A DNA stretch of 45,814 nucleotides from an uncultured Lachnospiraceae bacterium (GCA_902786365.1 CADACD010000019.1:1-45814), one strand, 5' to 3'. Shown: positions 25,026 through 35,068, counted from the first letter of the stretch. Numbers and translations: made by a program. Notes: generated by a model from the letters alone, not told the origin.

Positions 25026-26297
25026 ATGGCAAGAAATGAAGAATGCAGATGTTCTTTCTGTGGCAAGCCGGAATCAAAGGTAAGAAAGTTGCTTGCCGGA
25101 CCGGCAGGCGTTTTTATTTGTGACGAGTGCCTTGATGTCTGCAATGATATCATGGAAGAAGAACTTGAATATGATTCAGACGGAAGTTCTGAGTTTGACA
25201 TTAATTTATATAAACCAAAAGAAATTAAAGAATTTCTTGATGAATATGTTATAGGTCAGGAAGAGGCAAAGAAAGTATTATCTGTTGCAGTATATAACCA
25301 TTATAAGAGGGTTTTAGGAAAAAATGATCTGGGTGTTGAGATTCAGAAGAGTAATATACTTTTACTTGGACCGACCGGTTCAGGAAAGACATATCTGGCT
25401 CAGACACTTGCAAAGATTTTGAATGTTCCGTTTGCAATTGCTGACGCAACAACACTTACTGAGGCAGGATATGTCGGTGAAGATGTTGAAAATATTCTTT
25501 TAAAAATCATACAGGCAGCTGATTATAATATTGCAAAGGCCCAATATGGAATTATCTATGTCGATGAGATTGATAAGATTACTAAGAAAGGTGAAAATGT
25601 TTCCATCACACGAGATGTATCGGGTGAAGGTGTACAGCAGGCGTTGCTTAAGATTTTAGAGGGAACAATAGCTTCTGTACCGCCACAGGGTGGAAGAAAG
25701 CATCCGAATCAGGAAATGTTACAGATAGATACAACGAATATATTGTTTATCTGTGGTGGTGCATTTGACGGACTTGAAAAGATTATCGAAGCAAGAATGG
25801 ATAAGAAATCAATAGGATTCAACAGCGAACTTTCGACAAGAAAAGAAGATACGATAGATGAATTATTCCCATTAGTGATGCCACAGGATCTTGTGAAGTT
25901 CGGTTTGATTCCGGAATTCATAGGAAGAGTTCCTGTCAATGTGGCATTAGAGTCTTTGGATAAAGCTTCACTTATCAAGATTTTAAAAGAACCAAAGAAT
26001 GCTCTTATTAAGCAGTATAAGAAACTGTTCGAACTTGACAGTGTGAATCTTGAATTTACAGATGAAGCAGTCGAAGTGATAGCTGATAAGGCGATTGAAA
26101 GAAAGACAGGAGCGAGAGGACTTCGTTCTATCATGGAAGATGCACTCATGGATATTATGTATGAGATTCCATCTGACGAGACGATAGAAAAATGTGTTAT
26201 CACAAAGCAGGTAGTAGAAGATGGTGCCGAACCTGAACTTGAGAGAATAGATGAAAAAGAACTCAAAAGACTTGGTGCAAAAAAGAGGTTTGTATGA
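25026..26297 (+). CDS. clpX: ATP-dependent Clp protease ATP-binding subunit
   Basis: 423 residues. The N-terminal zinc-binding domain has CSFCGK and CDECLDVC. The AAA+ core includes Walker A GPTGSGKT near residue 120, the pore loop AGYVGEDVE, Walker [11 protein letters not shown], the RKH loop in GGRKHPNQ, and the sensor region PEFIGRVPV, which carries the arginine. It unfolds substrates and feeds them into ClpP. The last codons overlap engB by four bases (ATGA), pointing to coupled translation. GGAAGGAAAAGT precedes the ATG. Confidence 0.97.
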   Translation: MARNEECRCSFCGKPESKVRKLLAGPAGVFICDECLDVCNDIMEEELEYDSDGSSEFDINLYKPKEIKEFLDEYVIGQEEAKKVLSVAVYNHYKRVLGKNDLGVEIQKSNILLLGPTGSGKTYLAQTLAKILNVPFAIADATTLTEAGYVGEDVENILLKIIQAADYNIAKAQYGIIYVDEIDKITKKGENVSITRDVSGEGVQQALLKILEGTIASVPPQGGRKHPNQEMLQIDTTNILFICGGAFDGLEKIIEARMDKKSIGFNSELSTRKEDTIDELFPLVMPQDLVKFGLIPEFIGRVPVNVALESLDKASLIKILKEPKNALIKQYKKLFELDSVNLEFTDEAVEVIADKAIERKTGARGLRSIMEDALMDIMYEIPSDETIEKCVITKQVVEDGAEPELERIDEKELKRLGAKKRFV

Positions 26298-26878
26298 TAA
26301 TAAAAAATGCAGAACTAGAGACTGTTTGTGGTATTACAAGTAAATTACCCGTCAATGAGCATCCTGAAATTGCATTTGCAGGGAAATCAAATGTAGGGAA
26401 ATCATCATTAATCAATGGTTTGCTTAACAGAAGAGCACTTGCAAGAACATCAGGACAGCCGGGGAAAACACAGACAATCAATTTTTATAATGTCAATAAA
26501 GAATTATATTTTGTTGATTTACCGGGATATGGATATGCAAAGGTATCAAAAGAGGTTCAGAAAAAATGGGGTGATATGATAGAAAAATATCTGAAAACCT
26601 CAAAGCAGTTAAAAGCGGTGATGCTCTTGATTGATATAAGGCATGAACCATCAGCAAATGATAAAAATATGTATGAGTGGATTGTTTATCATGGATTTAA
26701 TCCGATTATCATAGCGACGAAGCTTGATAAAATTAACAGAAGCCAAATACAAAAGCACATCAAGATGATAAAAACATCACTTAATGTGCTTCCAGATACT
26801 ATTGTAATTCCGTTTTCTGCTACGACAAAACAAGGACGAGATGAAATATTAGATACTATTTCATCAGTGATTTCATAA
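26294..26878 (+). CDS. engB: Ribosome biogenesis GTP-binding protein YsxC/EngB
   Basis: 194 residues, a small TRAFAC GTPase needed for large ribosomal subunit assembly. GTPase motifs are complete: G1 [11 protein letters not shown] near residue 30, G2 [14 protein letters not shown]3 DLPGYG, G4 TKLDK and G5 FSATTKQG. It starts within the clpX stop codon region and ends in a convergent 23-base overlap with the DUF4364 gene on the other strand. No terminator is seen between the two convergent genes. Confidence 0.96.
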   Translation: MIIKNAELETVCGITSKLPVNEHPEIAFAGKSNVGKSSLINGLLNRRALARTSGQPGKTQTINFYNVNKELYFVDLPGYGYAKVSKEVQKKWGDMIEKYLKTSKQLKAVMLLIDIRHEPSANDKNMYEWIVYHGFNPIIIATKLDKINRSQIQKHIKMIKTSLNVLPDTIVIPFSATTKQGRDEILDTISSVIS

Positions 26879-27377
26879 TAAATTTATATATATCCTGACT
26901 GGCGTCTTTCCATTGGTTACACATGGAGGACGCCACTTCTTTTGTTGGAACAGACAGATTAATCTCTATCAAAGTTCCCTGTCCCTCTTTTACCTGACAA
27001 TGAACAATATAGTCTTGTGTTGTTGCGGACTTATAATAATCAGCAATTGTACCAACCTCGTTTCGAAGTTCATATTTATTTTCCATGAGATAAATATCCA
27101 TATCATCTACAATTGCTCCCGGAATTTTGTTGACGAAAAAGCCGAGAGTTTCACTTCCCTCTGAAGTTATATGATAATAAGAGGTATTACGAACAGTTTC
27201 AACACTTATCAGATGTGAATCTATAAGCTCATTAATTACCTGCTGTAATGTGAAATAGCTTGTATAATTTTTTTCTGAAAAAAATTCTGTGAGCTGGGCA
27301 TTGGTGAGTGGAAAATTAACTTTATTAAGCATATATAAAATAATTAGTTTATATAGTGTTGATGATTCAAGAACCAT
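26856..27377 (-). CDS. DUF4364 family protein, winged-helix-like
   Basis: About 173 residues. The start at 27377 (MVLESSTLYKLIILYMLNK) is set by AAGGAGGTATAAAA just before it; earlier in-frame ATGs lie inside the radical SAM gene. The N-terminal 75 residues look like a winged helix (TLQQVINELIDSHLISV followed by YYHITSEGSETL). The remainder resembles the rest of the DUF4364 family, common in clostridia and of unknown role; DNA binding is a reasonable guess. It overlaps its upstream neighbour by 11 bases and convergent engB by 23 bases. Confidence 0.85.
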   Translation of the reverse strand: MVLESSTLYKLIILYMLNKVNFPLTNAQLTEFFSEKNYTSYFTLQQVINELIDSHLISVETVRNTSYYHITSEGSETLGFFVNKIPGAIVDDMDIYLMENKYELRNEVGTIADYYKSATTQDYIVHCQVKEGQGTLIEINLSVPTKEVASSMCNQWKDASQDIYKFIMKSLMK

Positions 27378-28290
27378 TTTTATACCTCCTTCCCTGAATA
27401 ATATGATGTTCTCTAAAATAGTTGTTGATATAGTTAAGAACTCTTTTTTTGTCAGCACTCCATAAAGGCGCAATTAATTCTCTTTTATTTCCGTCGCCGG
27501 TCATCCTGTGAATGACAATATCGGGACGAAGATTTTCTATACAGGCTGTTAAAATTTCTGTGTATTCCTCAAGTGATAATACATCAAAATGATTGGATTC
27601 ATTCAAATAATAATCAGCCAAATCGGTGTTTTTCAATACATGTAATAATTGGAGTTTTACACCATTAATCGGAAAATTGTTTAAATATCTGACAGATTGT
27701 ATCATATCTGTAGAACTTTCGTATGGAAGTCCGATAATCAGGTGAACCACAATGTTTATATTGATTAATGAAAGAGCAGTTACAGCACTTTCAAATACAG
27801 ATAAATCATAGCCACGTCTTATAAAGGAAGCAGTATGCTCATGTATTGTCTGAAGTCCGAGTTCAATAAAAACAGGCTTGGTACTGTTAATTTCTGATAA
27901 TAAATTTAATATATCATCATTCAGACAGTCTGGTCTTGTGGCGATTGATATACCGACAATATCTTCGGGAGATATTGCTTTGTAAAAAATTTTTCTTAAG
28001 TATTCTACGGGAGCATATGTATTCGTAAATGCCTGAAAATATGCAATAAATTTACCAGAACTGCATTTTTTTGAAATACGTTTTTTTGCGTCTTCAATTT
28101 GTGCTGAAATGGGTAAAGTATGAGATGGAGTGAAATCTCCGGAACCGCCAGAACTGCAAAAAATGCAGCCGCGGGTTCCTAAAGTCCCATCTCTGTTTGG
28201 ACAGGTCATGCCTCCATTTAAAGAGAGTTTGTAAACTTTAAAGCCAAAACGCTCTCTGTAATATTTATTTAGAGTGTATATTTCTTCCAT
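27367..28290 (-). CDS. TIGR01212-family radical SAM protein
   Basis: 307 residues. The start of the protein holds LSLNGGMTCPNRDGTLGTRG and then CIFCSSGGSGDF, the spaced cysteines that bind the radical SAM 4Fe-4S cluster in the TIGR01212 (YtqA-like) group. Later segments, VGISIATRPDCLND, FIELGLQTIHEHTASFIRRG and HLIIGLPYE, are the conserved barrel strands shared with Elp3-like and oxygen-independent radical SAM proteins. The substrate is unknown; a tRNA-modifying role has been suggested for relatives. It starts inside the last 26 bases of the malic enzyme gene, so the two are probably translated together. Confidence 0.9.
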   Translation of the reverse strand: MEEIYTLNKYYRERFGFKVYKLSLNGGMTCPNRDGTLGTRGCIFCSSGGSGDFTPSHTLPISAQIEDAKKRISKKCSSGKFIAYFQAFTNTYAPVEYLRKIFYKAISPEDIVGISIATRPDCLNDDILNLLSEINSTKPVFIELGLQTIHEHTASFIRRGYDLSVFESAVTALSLININIVVHLIIGLPYESSTDMIQSVRYLNNFPINGVKLQLLHVLKNTDLADYYLNESNHFDVLSLEEYTEILTACIENLRPDIVIHRMTGDGNKRELIAPLWSADKKRVLNYINNYFREHHIIQGRRYKNGS

Positions 28291-29443
28291 CTGGTTCGAT
28301 ATTATCCATTACAGCTTTGGCTACAGCGTTTTTCACTTCAGGGTTAAATGCTTCAGGAAGAATGAAGTCTTCACAGAGTTCATCATCAGTAACAAGACCG
28401 GCGATTGCTTCGGCAGCAGCAAGTTTCATTTTTTCTGTAATCTGTGAAGCACGGCCTTCAAGGGCGCCTTTGAAGATGCCTGGAAAAGCGACAACATTAT
28501 TGACCTGATTCGGGAAGTCTGAACGACCTGTTCCGACTATTCTTGCACCGGCAGCTTTGGCAACATCCGGCATGATTTCAGGGACAGGGTTGGCCATTGC
28601 AAGAATGATAGGTTCAGCATTCATGGATTTGACCATGTCAGCTGTCACAACATCAGGGGCTGATACACCGATAAAAATATCTGCGTTGACAAGTGCGTCT
28701 TTCAGTGTTCCAGTGATATTTTCCGGATTTGTGATAGAAACCATAGACTTCTTCATATCGTTAAGGTTATCGCGGCTCTCGCTGATGATGCCTGTTGTGT
28801 CACATATGATGATATTTGTAAAACCATAAGAGAGTAAGAGCTTTGTGATGGCAATACCAGCGCTTCCGGCACCGTTTACAACGATTTTACAATCGTCCTT
28901 TTTCTTACCAGTGATTTTTAAACTGTTGATGATTGCAGCTAAAACGACGATAGCAGTTCCGTGCTGGTCATCATGAAATACAGGAATGTCAAGAAGCTCT
29001 TTGAGTCTTGATTCGATTTCAAAACATCTTGGAGCAGAAATATCTTCAAGGTTGATTCCACCGAAAGCAGGTGCAATATTAACTACGGTTTTAATAATTT
29101 CCTCAGTATCCTGTGTATCAAGGCAGATAGGAAATGCGTTAACATCACCAAACGATTTGAATAAGACAGATTTTCCTTCCATTACCGGCATAGCGGCATA
29201 TGGACCGATATTGCCAAGACCAAGTACGGCACTTCCGTCAGAAACGACTGCGATCGTGTTAGACTTGATTGTGTATTGATAAGCGGCTTCCTGATCTTTT
29301 GCTATTACTTTACAAGGTTCGGCAACGCCCGGTGTATAGGCAAGTGCCAAATCCTCTCTTGTTTTAATTTCACATTTTGACTCTGTAGTGAGTTTTCCGC
29401 CCCATTCTTCATGGAGTAATAAAGATTTTTCGTTAGTTGTCAT
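28265..29443 (-). CDS. NAD(P)-dependent malic enzyme (oxaloacetate-decarboxylating)
   Basis: 392 residues, matching the short bacterial malic enzymes that convert malate to pyruvate and carbon dioxide. Motifs in order are LALAYTPGVAEPCKVIA, SDGSAVLGLGNIG, PVFHDDQHGTAIVVLAA (metal-binding Asp pair), IVVNGAGSAGIAITKLL (dinucleotide fold) and GRSDFPNQVNNVVAFPG. It is the first gene of a minus-strand run with the radical SAM and DUF4364 genes, all overlapping. AAGGAATTTATC precedes the ATG. Cofactor choice is not certain from the sequence. Confidence 0.94.
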   Translation of the reverse strand: MTTNEKSLLLHEEWGGKLTTESKCEIKTREDLALAYTPGVAEPCKVIAKDQEAAYQYTIKSNTIAVVSDGSAVLGLGNIGPYAAMPVMEGKSVLFKSFGDVNAFPICLDTQDTEEIIKTVVNIAPAFGGINLEDISAPRCFEIESRLKELLDIPVFHDDQHGTAIVVLAAIINSLKITGKKKDDCKIVVNGAGSAGIAITKLLLSYGFTNIIICDTTGIISESRDNLNDMKKSMVSITNPENITGTLKDALVNADIFIGVSAPDVVTADMVKSMNAEPIILAMANPVPEIMPDVAKAAGARIVGTGRSDFPNQVNNVVAFPGIFKGALEGRASQITEKMKLAAAEAIAGLVTDDELCEDFILPEAFNPEVKNAVAKAVMDNIEPDGRNIHSK

Positions 29444-29977
29444 GATAAATTCCTTTCTTATATTGTTATGGATATGTATTTTTAATAAATTAATAAACAG
29501 AAAAACTGCAAGGTTACTATTTGATACTGTGATGATGCTTCATCAAAGCAGAACCCTATCTGTTATAATAGCATATTATTTTTAAATTAGCACTATCATT
29601 TTAAAAAAAATTGTAGTATAATAAAAAATATGTTATTATCCAAATGAGTTTTTAAGCTAGAAATGTGAATATTAACATGAATGTTGGAAATCAAATCTAA
29701 TATCAGCATATCATTTAAGACATCTCCCAAGAGCATTACAAATTTCATAATAATTCACAATGATTCTCAATATGTTGGAAACAGGCATTTTACCTGAACC
29801 GGCAGTTTTTGTGATTGTCTGTTTTTTTCGTTTTTAAGTATGAAATATATTTTTGAATAAACAGGTATGTATTAGACAATTAACAATTGTAACAGAGATT
29901 TGTATCTGCATTGAAATAATAATCAGGAGTTGTATTAAGCAGAAAAGGAGAAGGGATATTTTATCCGTAGTGAAAGC
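29444..29977. other. Divergent intergenic region between malic enzyme and rho
   Basis: A 534-base AT-rich gap that must hold promoters for both directions. TATAAT-like sequences occur near 29562 and 29620 on the plus strand but lack clear -35 partners. A small palindrome ACAATTAACAATTGT is at 29876-29890. No open reading frame with a ribosome binding site was found. The last part is the rho leader. Confidence 0.4.
29945..29977 (+). promoter_or_regulatory. Unusual rho translation start region
   Basis: A strong AAGGAG at 29945-29950 lies 27 bases before the rho ATG, too far for normal use. Between them GGATA-TTT-TATCC (29954-29966) can fold into a 5-bp hairpin that would bring the site about 14 bases from the ATG. 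A weak GTGAAAG just before the ATG is the alternative. Confidence 0.45.
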
Positions 29978-31378
29978 ATGCGAGAAAAATTAGAAACATT
30001 ACCGGTTAAGGAATTACGGGAAATTGCCAGACAATTGAATATTAAATCTGTGATGAAGTTGAAAAAGACAGAACTGATAGAGGAAATTATCATGGCATCA
30101 TCGACGACTGAACCGGAACAGACAAAAGATAAGATGGAAGGTAAAAAAGACAGTATGGAAAGCGATGCTAAGAGTGAAGACACAATGGAAAAAGATAGGA
30201 CGGAAGAAAAAAAGAAGTTTATGATTGAAGAAAATCCGGAACCGGAAGTGAAAGAGGAACCGATTATTGCTGAGGGTATTTTGGAGGTTATGCCTGACGG
30301 ATATGGATTTATCAGATGCGAGAACTTTCTTCCGGGTGAGAATGATGTATATGTATCACCTTCACAAATCAGAAGATTCAGGCTGAAGACAGGTGATATA
30401 TTAAATGGTGATATGCGTCAGAAAAATATCAATGAAAAGTTTGGTGCTATGACACACCTGAATAAAGTGAATGGAATTTCAGTGGAAAATATGCAAAGAA
30501 GAACAAATTTTGAAGATTTGACACCGATATTTCCCAATAAACGTCTCAGAATGGAAACAAGCAAGGAGAATATGGCGGCAAGAGTTGTAGATTTGATATC
30601 ACCTATCGGAAAAGGGCAGAGAGGAATGATAGTTTCACCGCCAAAGGCAGGTAAAACAACGCTATTAAAGCAAATTGCAAGCTCAATATTAGTAAATAAC
30701 CCTGATATGCATATGATTATTCTTTTGATAGATGAAAGACCAGAGGAAGTAACCGATATCAAAGAGGCGATACAGGGCGACAATGTAGAAGTAATTTATT
30801 CAACATTTGACGAATTGCCGGAACATCACAAGAGAGTTTCGGAGATGGTAATAGAAAGAGCAAAAAGACTTGTCGAGATGAAGCAGGATGTCATTATATT
30901 GCTTGACAGTATCACAAGACTTGCAAGAGCTTATAATATGACAATTCCGCCATCAGGAAGGACTTTATCAGGAGGACTTGATCCGGCAGCACTTCATATG
31001 CCAAAAAGATTTTTTGGGGCAGCAAGAAATATGAGAGAAGGCGGAAGTCTGACAATTCTTGCGACAGCACTTGTCGATACAGGAAGTAAAATGGATGATG
31101 TTGTGTATGAAGAATTTAAAGGAACAGGAAATATGGAGCTTGTGCTTGACAGAAAATTGCAGGAGAAAAGAGTATTTCCGGCAATTGATATCGTAAAATC
31201 AGGAACAAGACGGGAAGATCTGTTGTTGTCAAGTGAGGAAATGGAAGCTGTTTTTCTGATAAGAAAAGCAACTAACGGAATGAAAGCAGATGAGTCGGTG
31301 GAAAAAATTCTTGATTTGTTTGCAAAAACGAAAAATAATCGGGAATTTGTTCAGAATATAAAAAAATGCTTGCATTAA
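29978..31378 (+). CDS. rho: Transcription termination factor Rho
   Basis: 466 residues. An N-terminal helical Rho-N domain (MREKLETLPVKELREIARQL) is followed by a highly charged insertion of about 55 residues rich in Lys, Glu and Asp (about 45-95), as seen in many clostridial Rho proteins. Next are the cold-shock-like RNA-binding domain (GILEVMPDGYGFIRCENF) and the RecA-type motor: Walker A SPPKAGKTTLL near residue 225, LLIDERPEEVTD, the Walker B region DVIILLDSITRLARAYN, and the R and Q loops (GGLDPAALHMPKRFFGAARN). It acts as a hexameric RNA translocase that ends transcription. rpmE follows with its own promoter. Confidence 0.96.
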   Translation: MREKLETLPVKELREIARQLNIKSVMKLKKTELIEEIIMASSTTEPEQTKDKMEGKKDSMESDAKSEDTMEKDRTEEKKKFMIEENPEPEVKEEPIIAEGILEVMPDGYGFIRCENFLPGENDVYVSPSQIRRFRLKTGDILNGDMRQKNINEKFGAMTHLNKVNGISVENMQRRTNFEDLTPIFPNKRLRMETSKENMAARVVDLISPIGKGQRGMIVSPPKAGKTTLLKQIASSILVNNPDMHMIILLIDERPEEVTDIKEAIQGDNVEVIYSTFDELPEHHKRVSEMVIERAKRLVEMKQDVIILLDSITRLARAYNMTIPPSGRTLSGGLDPAALHMPKRFFGAARNMREGGSLTILATALVDTGSKMDDVVYEEFKGTGNMELVLDRKLQEKRVFPAIDIVKSGTRREDLLLSSEEMEAVFLIRKATNGMKADESVEKILDLFAKTKNNREFVQNIKKCLH

Positions 31379-31398
31379 TTGTTGCTATGTGATATAAT
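31370..31398 (+). promoter_or_regulatory. rpmE promoter overlapping the rho stop codon
   Basis: TTGCAT (31370-31375), a 17-base spacer that includes the rho TAA stop, and a consensus TATAAT (31393-31398). It gives rpmE a transcript of its own with a leader of about 67 bases. Confidence 0.7.
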
Positions 31399-31472
31399 TT
31401 AAAAGCTGTTTTTAGAAATATGATTGGCGAAAGCCATTAGCATATCATTAATTTGTAGAGAGGTGAAGTGAG

Positions 31473-31682
31473 ATGAAAGAAGGAATACATCCAACATACT
31501 ATCAGGCAAAAGTAGTTTGCAACTGTGGAAATGAATTCGTGACAGGTTCAACAAAGGAAGATATCCATGTGGAAATCTGTTCAAAATGTCATCCATTCTA
31601 CACTGGTCAGCAGAAAGCTACAGCGGCTCGTGGTAGAATTGATAAGTTCAATCGTAAGTATGGTATGACAAGTAATAAATAG
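31473..31682 (+). CDS. rpmE: 50S ribosomal protein L31, zinc-binding type
   Basis: 69 residues. The four cysteines (CNC near residue 16 and [10 protein letters not shown] near residue 36) make this the zinc-containing form of L31 rather than the cysteine-free form used in zinc starvation. [15 protein letters not shown] and [12 protein letters not shown] are characteristic. AGAGGTGAAGTGAG precedes the ATG. It follows rho, as in many firmicutes, and ends at a hairpin terminator. Confidence 0.97.
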   Translation: MKEGIHPTYYQAKVVCNCGNEFVTGSTKEDIHVEICSKCHPFYTGQQKATAARGRIDKFNRKYGMTSNK

Positions 31683-31693
31683 GTCTGAAATAT

Positions 31694-31753
31694 AAAGGCT
31701 GTCACTAGGTAGCTTCTGTTTTTTATGGAAGCCGTTTGTGGCAGCCTTTCTTT
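31694..31753 (+). terminator. Terminator after rpmE
   Basis: AAAGGCTGTCAC pairs with GTGGCAGCCTTT (one unpaired base) around a loop of about 33 bases that itself contains GGTAGCTTC and GGAAGCC, able to form an inner stem. TTTCTTT follows. The outer ends resemble the long hairpin elements at 14039 and 36665, but this one is shorter and behaves like an ordinary terminator. Confidence 0.75.
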
Positions 31754-31815
31754 AGATTTTATGGTAGTAGGACTTTGAACAGTGACAGAATTTCATAGCA
31801 AAAGAGGTGTTATTG

Positions 31816-32793
31816 ATGAAGAGTTCAGGGATAGGCGGACAGGCAGTACTGGAAGGTATCATGATGAAGAACCAGGATAAATATGCAGTAGCTGTCAGAA
31901 AGCCTGATAAAGAAATTGAAGTATGTGTCAAGGATTACAAGTCATTTGCCAAAGGCAAAAAGATATTCAATCTTCCGTTTATTCGCGGTGTATTTAGCTT
32001 CGTTGATTCTCTTATTCTTGGAATGTCTACACTTATGTATTCTTCGCAGTTTTACGAGGATGAGGAAGAAGAAACTAAAAAAGAATCAAAGAATGAAAAA
32101 AATTCTCAAAAAAATTTAGATAATGCATTTAAAGAAAAGTCAGAAAGTGTTATAATGACAGTAACGGTTATTTTTTCGGTCATTTTAGCATTGGGACTTT
32201 TTGTAGTTCTGCCAAGTCTTATTTCGGATTTTGCAAAGAAGAAATTTGAAATTTCATCATATACAGTGGTAGCAATTATAGAGAGTGTAGTTAAGCTGAT
32301 TTTATTTTTATTGTATATTATACTTATTTCCAGAATGGAAGATATTCAAAGGACGTTTATGTATCATGGAGCGGAACATAAATGCATAAACTGTATTGAA
32401 CATGGTAATGAGCTTAATGTTGAAAATGTTTTGAAAAGTTCCAGACTTCATAAGAGGTGCGGAACAAGTTTTTTATTTCTTGTAATGGCTGTCAGTATTA
32501 TATTTTTTATCATGATACCTGTACAGCAGCCGGCACTTAAAATACTTGTAAGATTGTTACTCATCCCGGTTATCGCAGGAGTATCATATGAGGTTTTGCG
32601 GTTTGCAGGAAGTCATGATAATTTTTTAGTGAAAATAGTGAGCGCTCCGGGACTTGCATTACAGAAACTGACAACAAAGGAACCGGACAGTGACATGGCA
32701 GAGGTTGCAATTAAAGCAGTAGAGGCCGTTTTTGATTGGAGAGAATATCTAAAGAATTTTGAAGAAGATGAACCGGAGAAGAGGTTAAAATAA
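31816..32793 (+). CDS. DUF1385 (YqhQ-like) membrane protein
   Basis: About 325 residues. The N-terminal SSGIGGQAVLEGIMMKNQDKYAVAVR matches the DUF1385 signature GGQAVxEGVMM, and MYHGAEHKCINCIEHG (about residue 187) with RLHKRCGTSFLFLV is the second conserved block, with a Cys/His pattern suggestive of metal binding. Four or so transmembrane helices lie between and after these blocks. A charged Glu/Lys stretch near residue 85 separates the parts. Function is unknown. It lies between rpmE and prmC-prfA, a common clostridial arrangement. AGAGGTG six bases before the ATG at 31816 makes this start better than the GTG at 31807. Confidence 0.88.
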   Translation: MKSSGIGGQAVLEGIMMKNQDKYAVAVRKPDKEIEVCVKDYKSFAKGKKIFNLPFIRGVFSFVDSLILGMSTLMYSSQFYEDEEEETKKESKNEKNSQKNLDNAFKEKSESVIMTVTVIFSVILALGLFVVLPSLISDFAKKKFEISSYTVVAIIESVVKLILFLLYIILISRMEDIQRTFMYHGAEHKCINCIEHGNELNVENVLKSSRLHKRCGTSFLFLVMAVSIIFFIMIPVQQPALKILVRLLLIPVIAGVSYEVLRFAGSHDNFLVKIVSAPGLALQKLTTKEPDSDMAEVAIKAVEAVFDWREYLKNFEEDEPEKRLK

Positions 32794-32892
32794 TTTTGTT
32801 TTAAATTTTGTTCTTAATTTTACAATAAAACATTAATTATGAAATGATTTGTTGTAGAGAATGGCGGGGAATGAAAGAGTGGTGGTATTTAG

Positions 32893-33765
32893 ATGAAGTA
32901 CGCCGAGATGGTAAAGCAAGGACAGATAAGATTATTTAAAGCAGGTATCGTGGATGCAGATACCGATGCCTGGATTTTATTGGAGACAATTTGTTGTGTT
33001 TCACAAGTGGATTATTTTACTAAAATGCATAATGAAGTGCCGGATGATGCAATGCAGGCATATTTTAAAGCAATTGACAAGAGAAGTACGCATTATCCGC
33101 TGCAGTACATTATTGGTGAATGGGAGTTTATGGGGCTCAGATTCAAAGTGAATGAAAGTGTACTGATTCCTAGACAGGATACGGAATTGATTGTGGAAAC
33201 AGCAATGCGGATTATTGATGATTTTTACAGTGAGCAGGAAAGAACAATAGATGTAATTGATTTATGCACAGGAAGTGGCTGTATTGCGATTAGTCTTGCA
33301 AAAAAATTTGATAATGTCAATATGCTTGGTACTGATATTTCAGCAGATGCATTACATCTTGCTAAGGTAAATGCAGAGCTGAATAAGATAGACAATGTTC
33401 AGTTTATTAAGAGTGATTTGTTTTTAGAACTTGAGACAGATATGGATTCAAGACATAAGGAGTTTGATATGATTATATCAAATCCGCCATATATCAGGTC
33501 GAAAGAGATTGAAAAGCTGATGCCGGAAGTCAAGGACTATGAGCCAAGAATTGCTCTTGATGGCGATAAAGACGGACTTGTATTTTACAAAAAGATATGT
33601 GCACAAAGCCGCAATCATTTAAGAAAAAAAGGATGTCTTATTTTGGAAATAGGATATGATCAGGCAGAGGATGTTACCGATATTCTGGAAAAGAATATTT
33701 ACAGGAATATACAGGTAATCAAGGATTGGTCAGGAAATGACAGAGTGGTGGTAGCATATAGATAA
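32893..33765 (+). CDS. prmC: Peptide chain release factor N5-glutamine methyltransferase
   Basis: 290 residues. An N-terminal helical bundle (1-85) carries the release-factor binding part, including YPLQYIIGEWEFMGLRF and VLIPRQDTEL. The SAM-dependent methyltransferase domain has VIDLCTGSGCIAISLA as motif I and the catalytic SNPPYIRS near residue 197 that binds the target glutamine. It methylates the GGQ glutamine of release factors, and its substrate RF1 is encoded directly downstream. The ribosome binding site (GGTGGTATTTAG) is weak. Confidence 0.95.
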   Translation: MKYAEMVKQGQIRLFKAGIVDADTDAWILLETICCVSQVDYFTKMHNEVPDDAMQAYFKAIDKRSTHYPLQYIIGEWEFMGLRFKVNESVLIPRQDTELIVETAMRIIDDFYSEQERTIDVIDLCTGSGCIAISLAKKFDNVNMLGTDISADALHLAKVNAELNKIDNVQFIKSDLFLELETDMDSRHKEFDMIISNPPYIRSKEIEKLMPEVKDYEPRIALDGDKDGLVFYKKICAQSRNHLRKKGCLILEIGYDQAEDVTDILEKNIYRNIQVIKDWSGNDRVVVAYR

Positions 33766-33899
33766 TACTATCTGGTAATGCTTAAGACTATCGGTTTGTT
33801 GCTGAATTATGTTTATCAGTAATCTTATGGATATATGATATAACACATAAACAGCATGAATACTTAATTACATGGATATAGAGTAATTTGGAGGAATAT

Positions 33900-34976
33900 A
33901 TGTTTGACAGATTAGACGATCTACTAAGAAGATATGAAGAATTGATGTTGGAATTAAATGATCCTTCTATCGCTAATGATCAGGTAAGATTTAGAAAATT
34001 GATGAAAGAACAGTCGGATTTGACGCCGATTGTTGAGGCATACAAAGAATACAAAGAATGTAAAGAAACGGTTGAAGAAAGTCTTGCAATTCTTGACGAG
34101 GAAAGTGATGAGGAAATGAGAGAGCTTGCCAAAGAAGAATTGAATGAAGCAAAGGCGAGAATCGAAGAGCTTGAAAGACAGATAAAGATATTGTTGCTGC
34201 CAAAGGATCCGAATGATGACAAGAATGTTATCGTGGAAATCAGAGCCGGTGCAGGCGGTGATGAGGCAGCATTGTTTGCAGCAGAAATCTATCGTATGTA
34301 TGTCCATTATGCAGAGACAAAGAGATGGAAAGTTGAGTTGATGGAATTTGAGGAAATCGGTATAGGTGGCATGAAGAATGTTACATTTATGGTAACAGGA
34401 AACGGAGCATACTCGGTTCTTAAATATGAATCAGGCGTACACAGAGTACAGCGTGTGCCAGAGACAGAGTCTGGTGGTAGAATCCACACATCAACGATAA
34501 CGGTTGCAGTGATACCGGAGGCAGAAGAGGTAGATATACAGATTGATGAAAAGGATATCCGTATTGATGTAATGCGTGCATCAGGAAATGGTGGACAGTG
34601 TGTCAATACAACGGATTCCGCTGTTCGATTAACACATTTTCCGACAGGTATTGTGGTATATAGCCAGACGGAAAAGTCACAGCTACAGAATAAGGCAAAA
34701 GCATTTGCACTACTTCGTTCTAAGCTTTATGATATGGAGTGCCAGAAAGCGCATGATGCAGAGGCTGAGGCAAGAAGAAGTCAGATAGGTACCGGTGACC
34801 GTTCAGAGAAAATTAGAACATACAACTTCCCACAGGGACGAGTGACAGACCACAGAATCGGACTCACACTTTACAAGCTTGACAAGATAATGAATGGAGA
34901 TATCCAGGAAATTATCGATGCATGCATTGCAGCTGACCAGGCAGCAAAACTTAGTAAGTTAGATGAAAGTGCATAA
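33900..34976 (+). CDS. prfA: Peptide chain release factor 1
   Basis: 358 residues, a typical RF1 length. The N-terminal coiled-coil domain is followed by [22 protein letters not shown] and the RF1 signature [18 protein letters not shown]. The GGQ loop is present in [18 protein letters not shown]; the glutamine is the PrmC target. The ATG at 33900 follows GGAGG by five bases; the in-frame TTG at 33888 overlaps this site and is rejected. It terminates translation at UAA and UAG. Confidence 0.96.
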   Translation: MFDRLDDLLRRYEELMLELNDPSIANDQVRFRKLMKEQSDLTPIVEAYKEYKECKETVEESLAILDEESDEEMRELAKEELNEAKARIEELERQIKILLLPKDPNDDKNVIVEIRAGAGGDEAALFAAEIYRMYVHYAETKRWKVELMEFEEIGIGGMKNVTFMVTGNGAYSVLKYESGVHRVQRVPETESGGRIHTSTITVAVIPEAEEVDIQIDEKDIRIDVMRASGNGGQCVNTTDSAVRLTHFPTGIVVYSQTEKSQLQNKAKAFALLRSKLYDMECQKAHDAEAEARRSQIGTGDRSEKIRTYNFPQGRVTDHRIGLTLYKLDKIMNGDIQEIIDACIAADQAAKLSKLDESA

Positions 34977-35068
34977 GAAAGCATACGGATTCGGAAATAA
35001 AGGCATATTTTAGAATTCACACATCAAACGGTTTTCATAAAATATTACCATTAACAATAATAGAGTCA

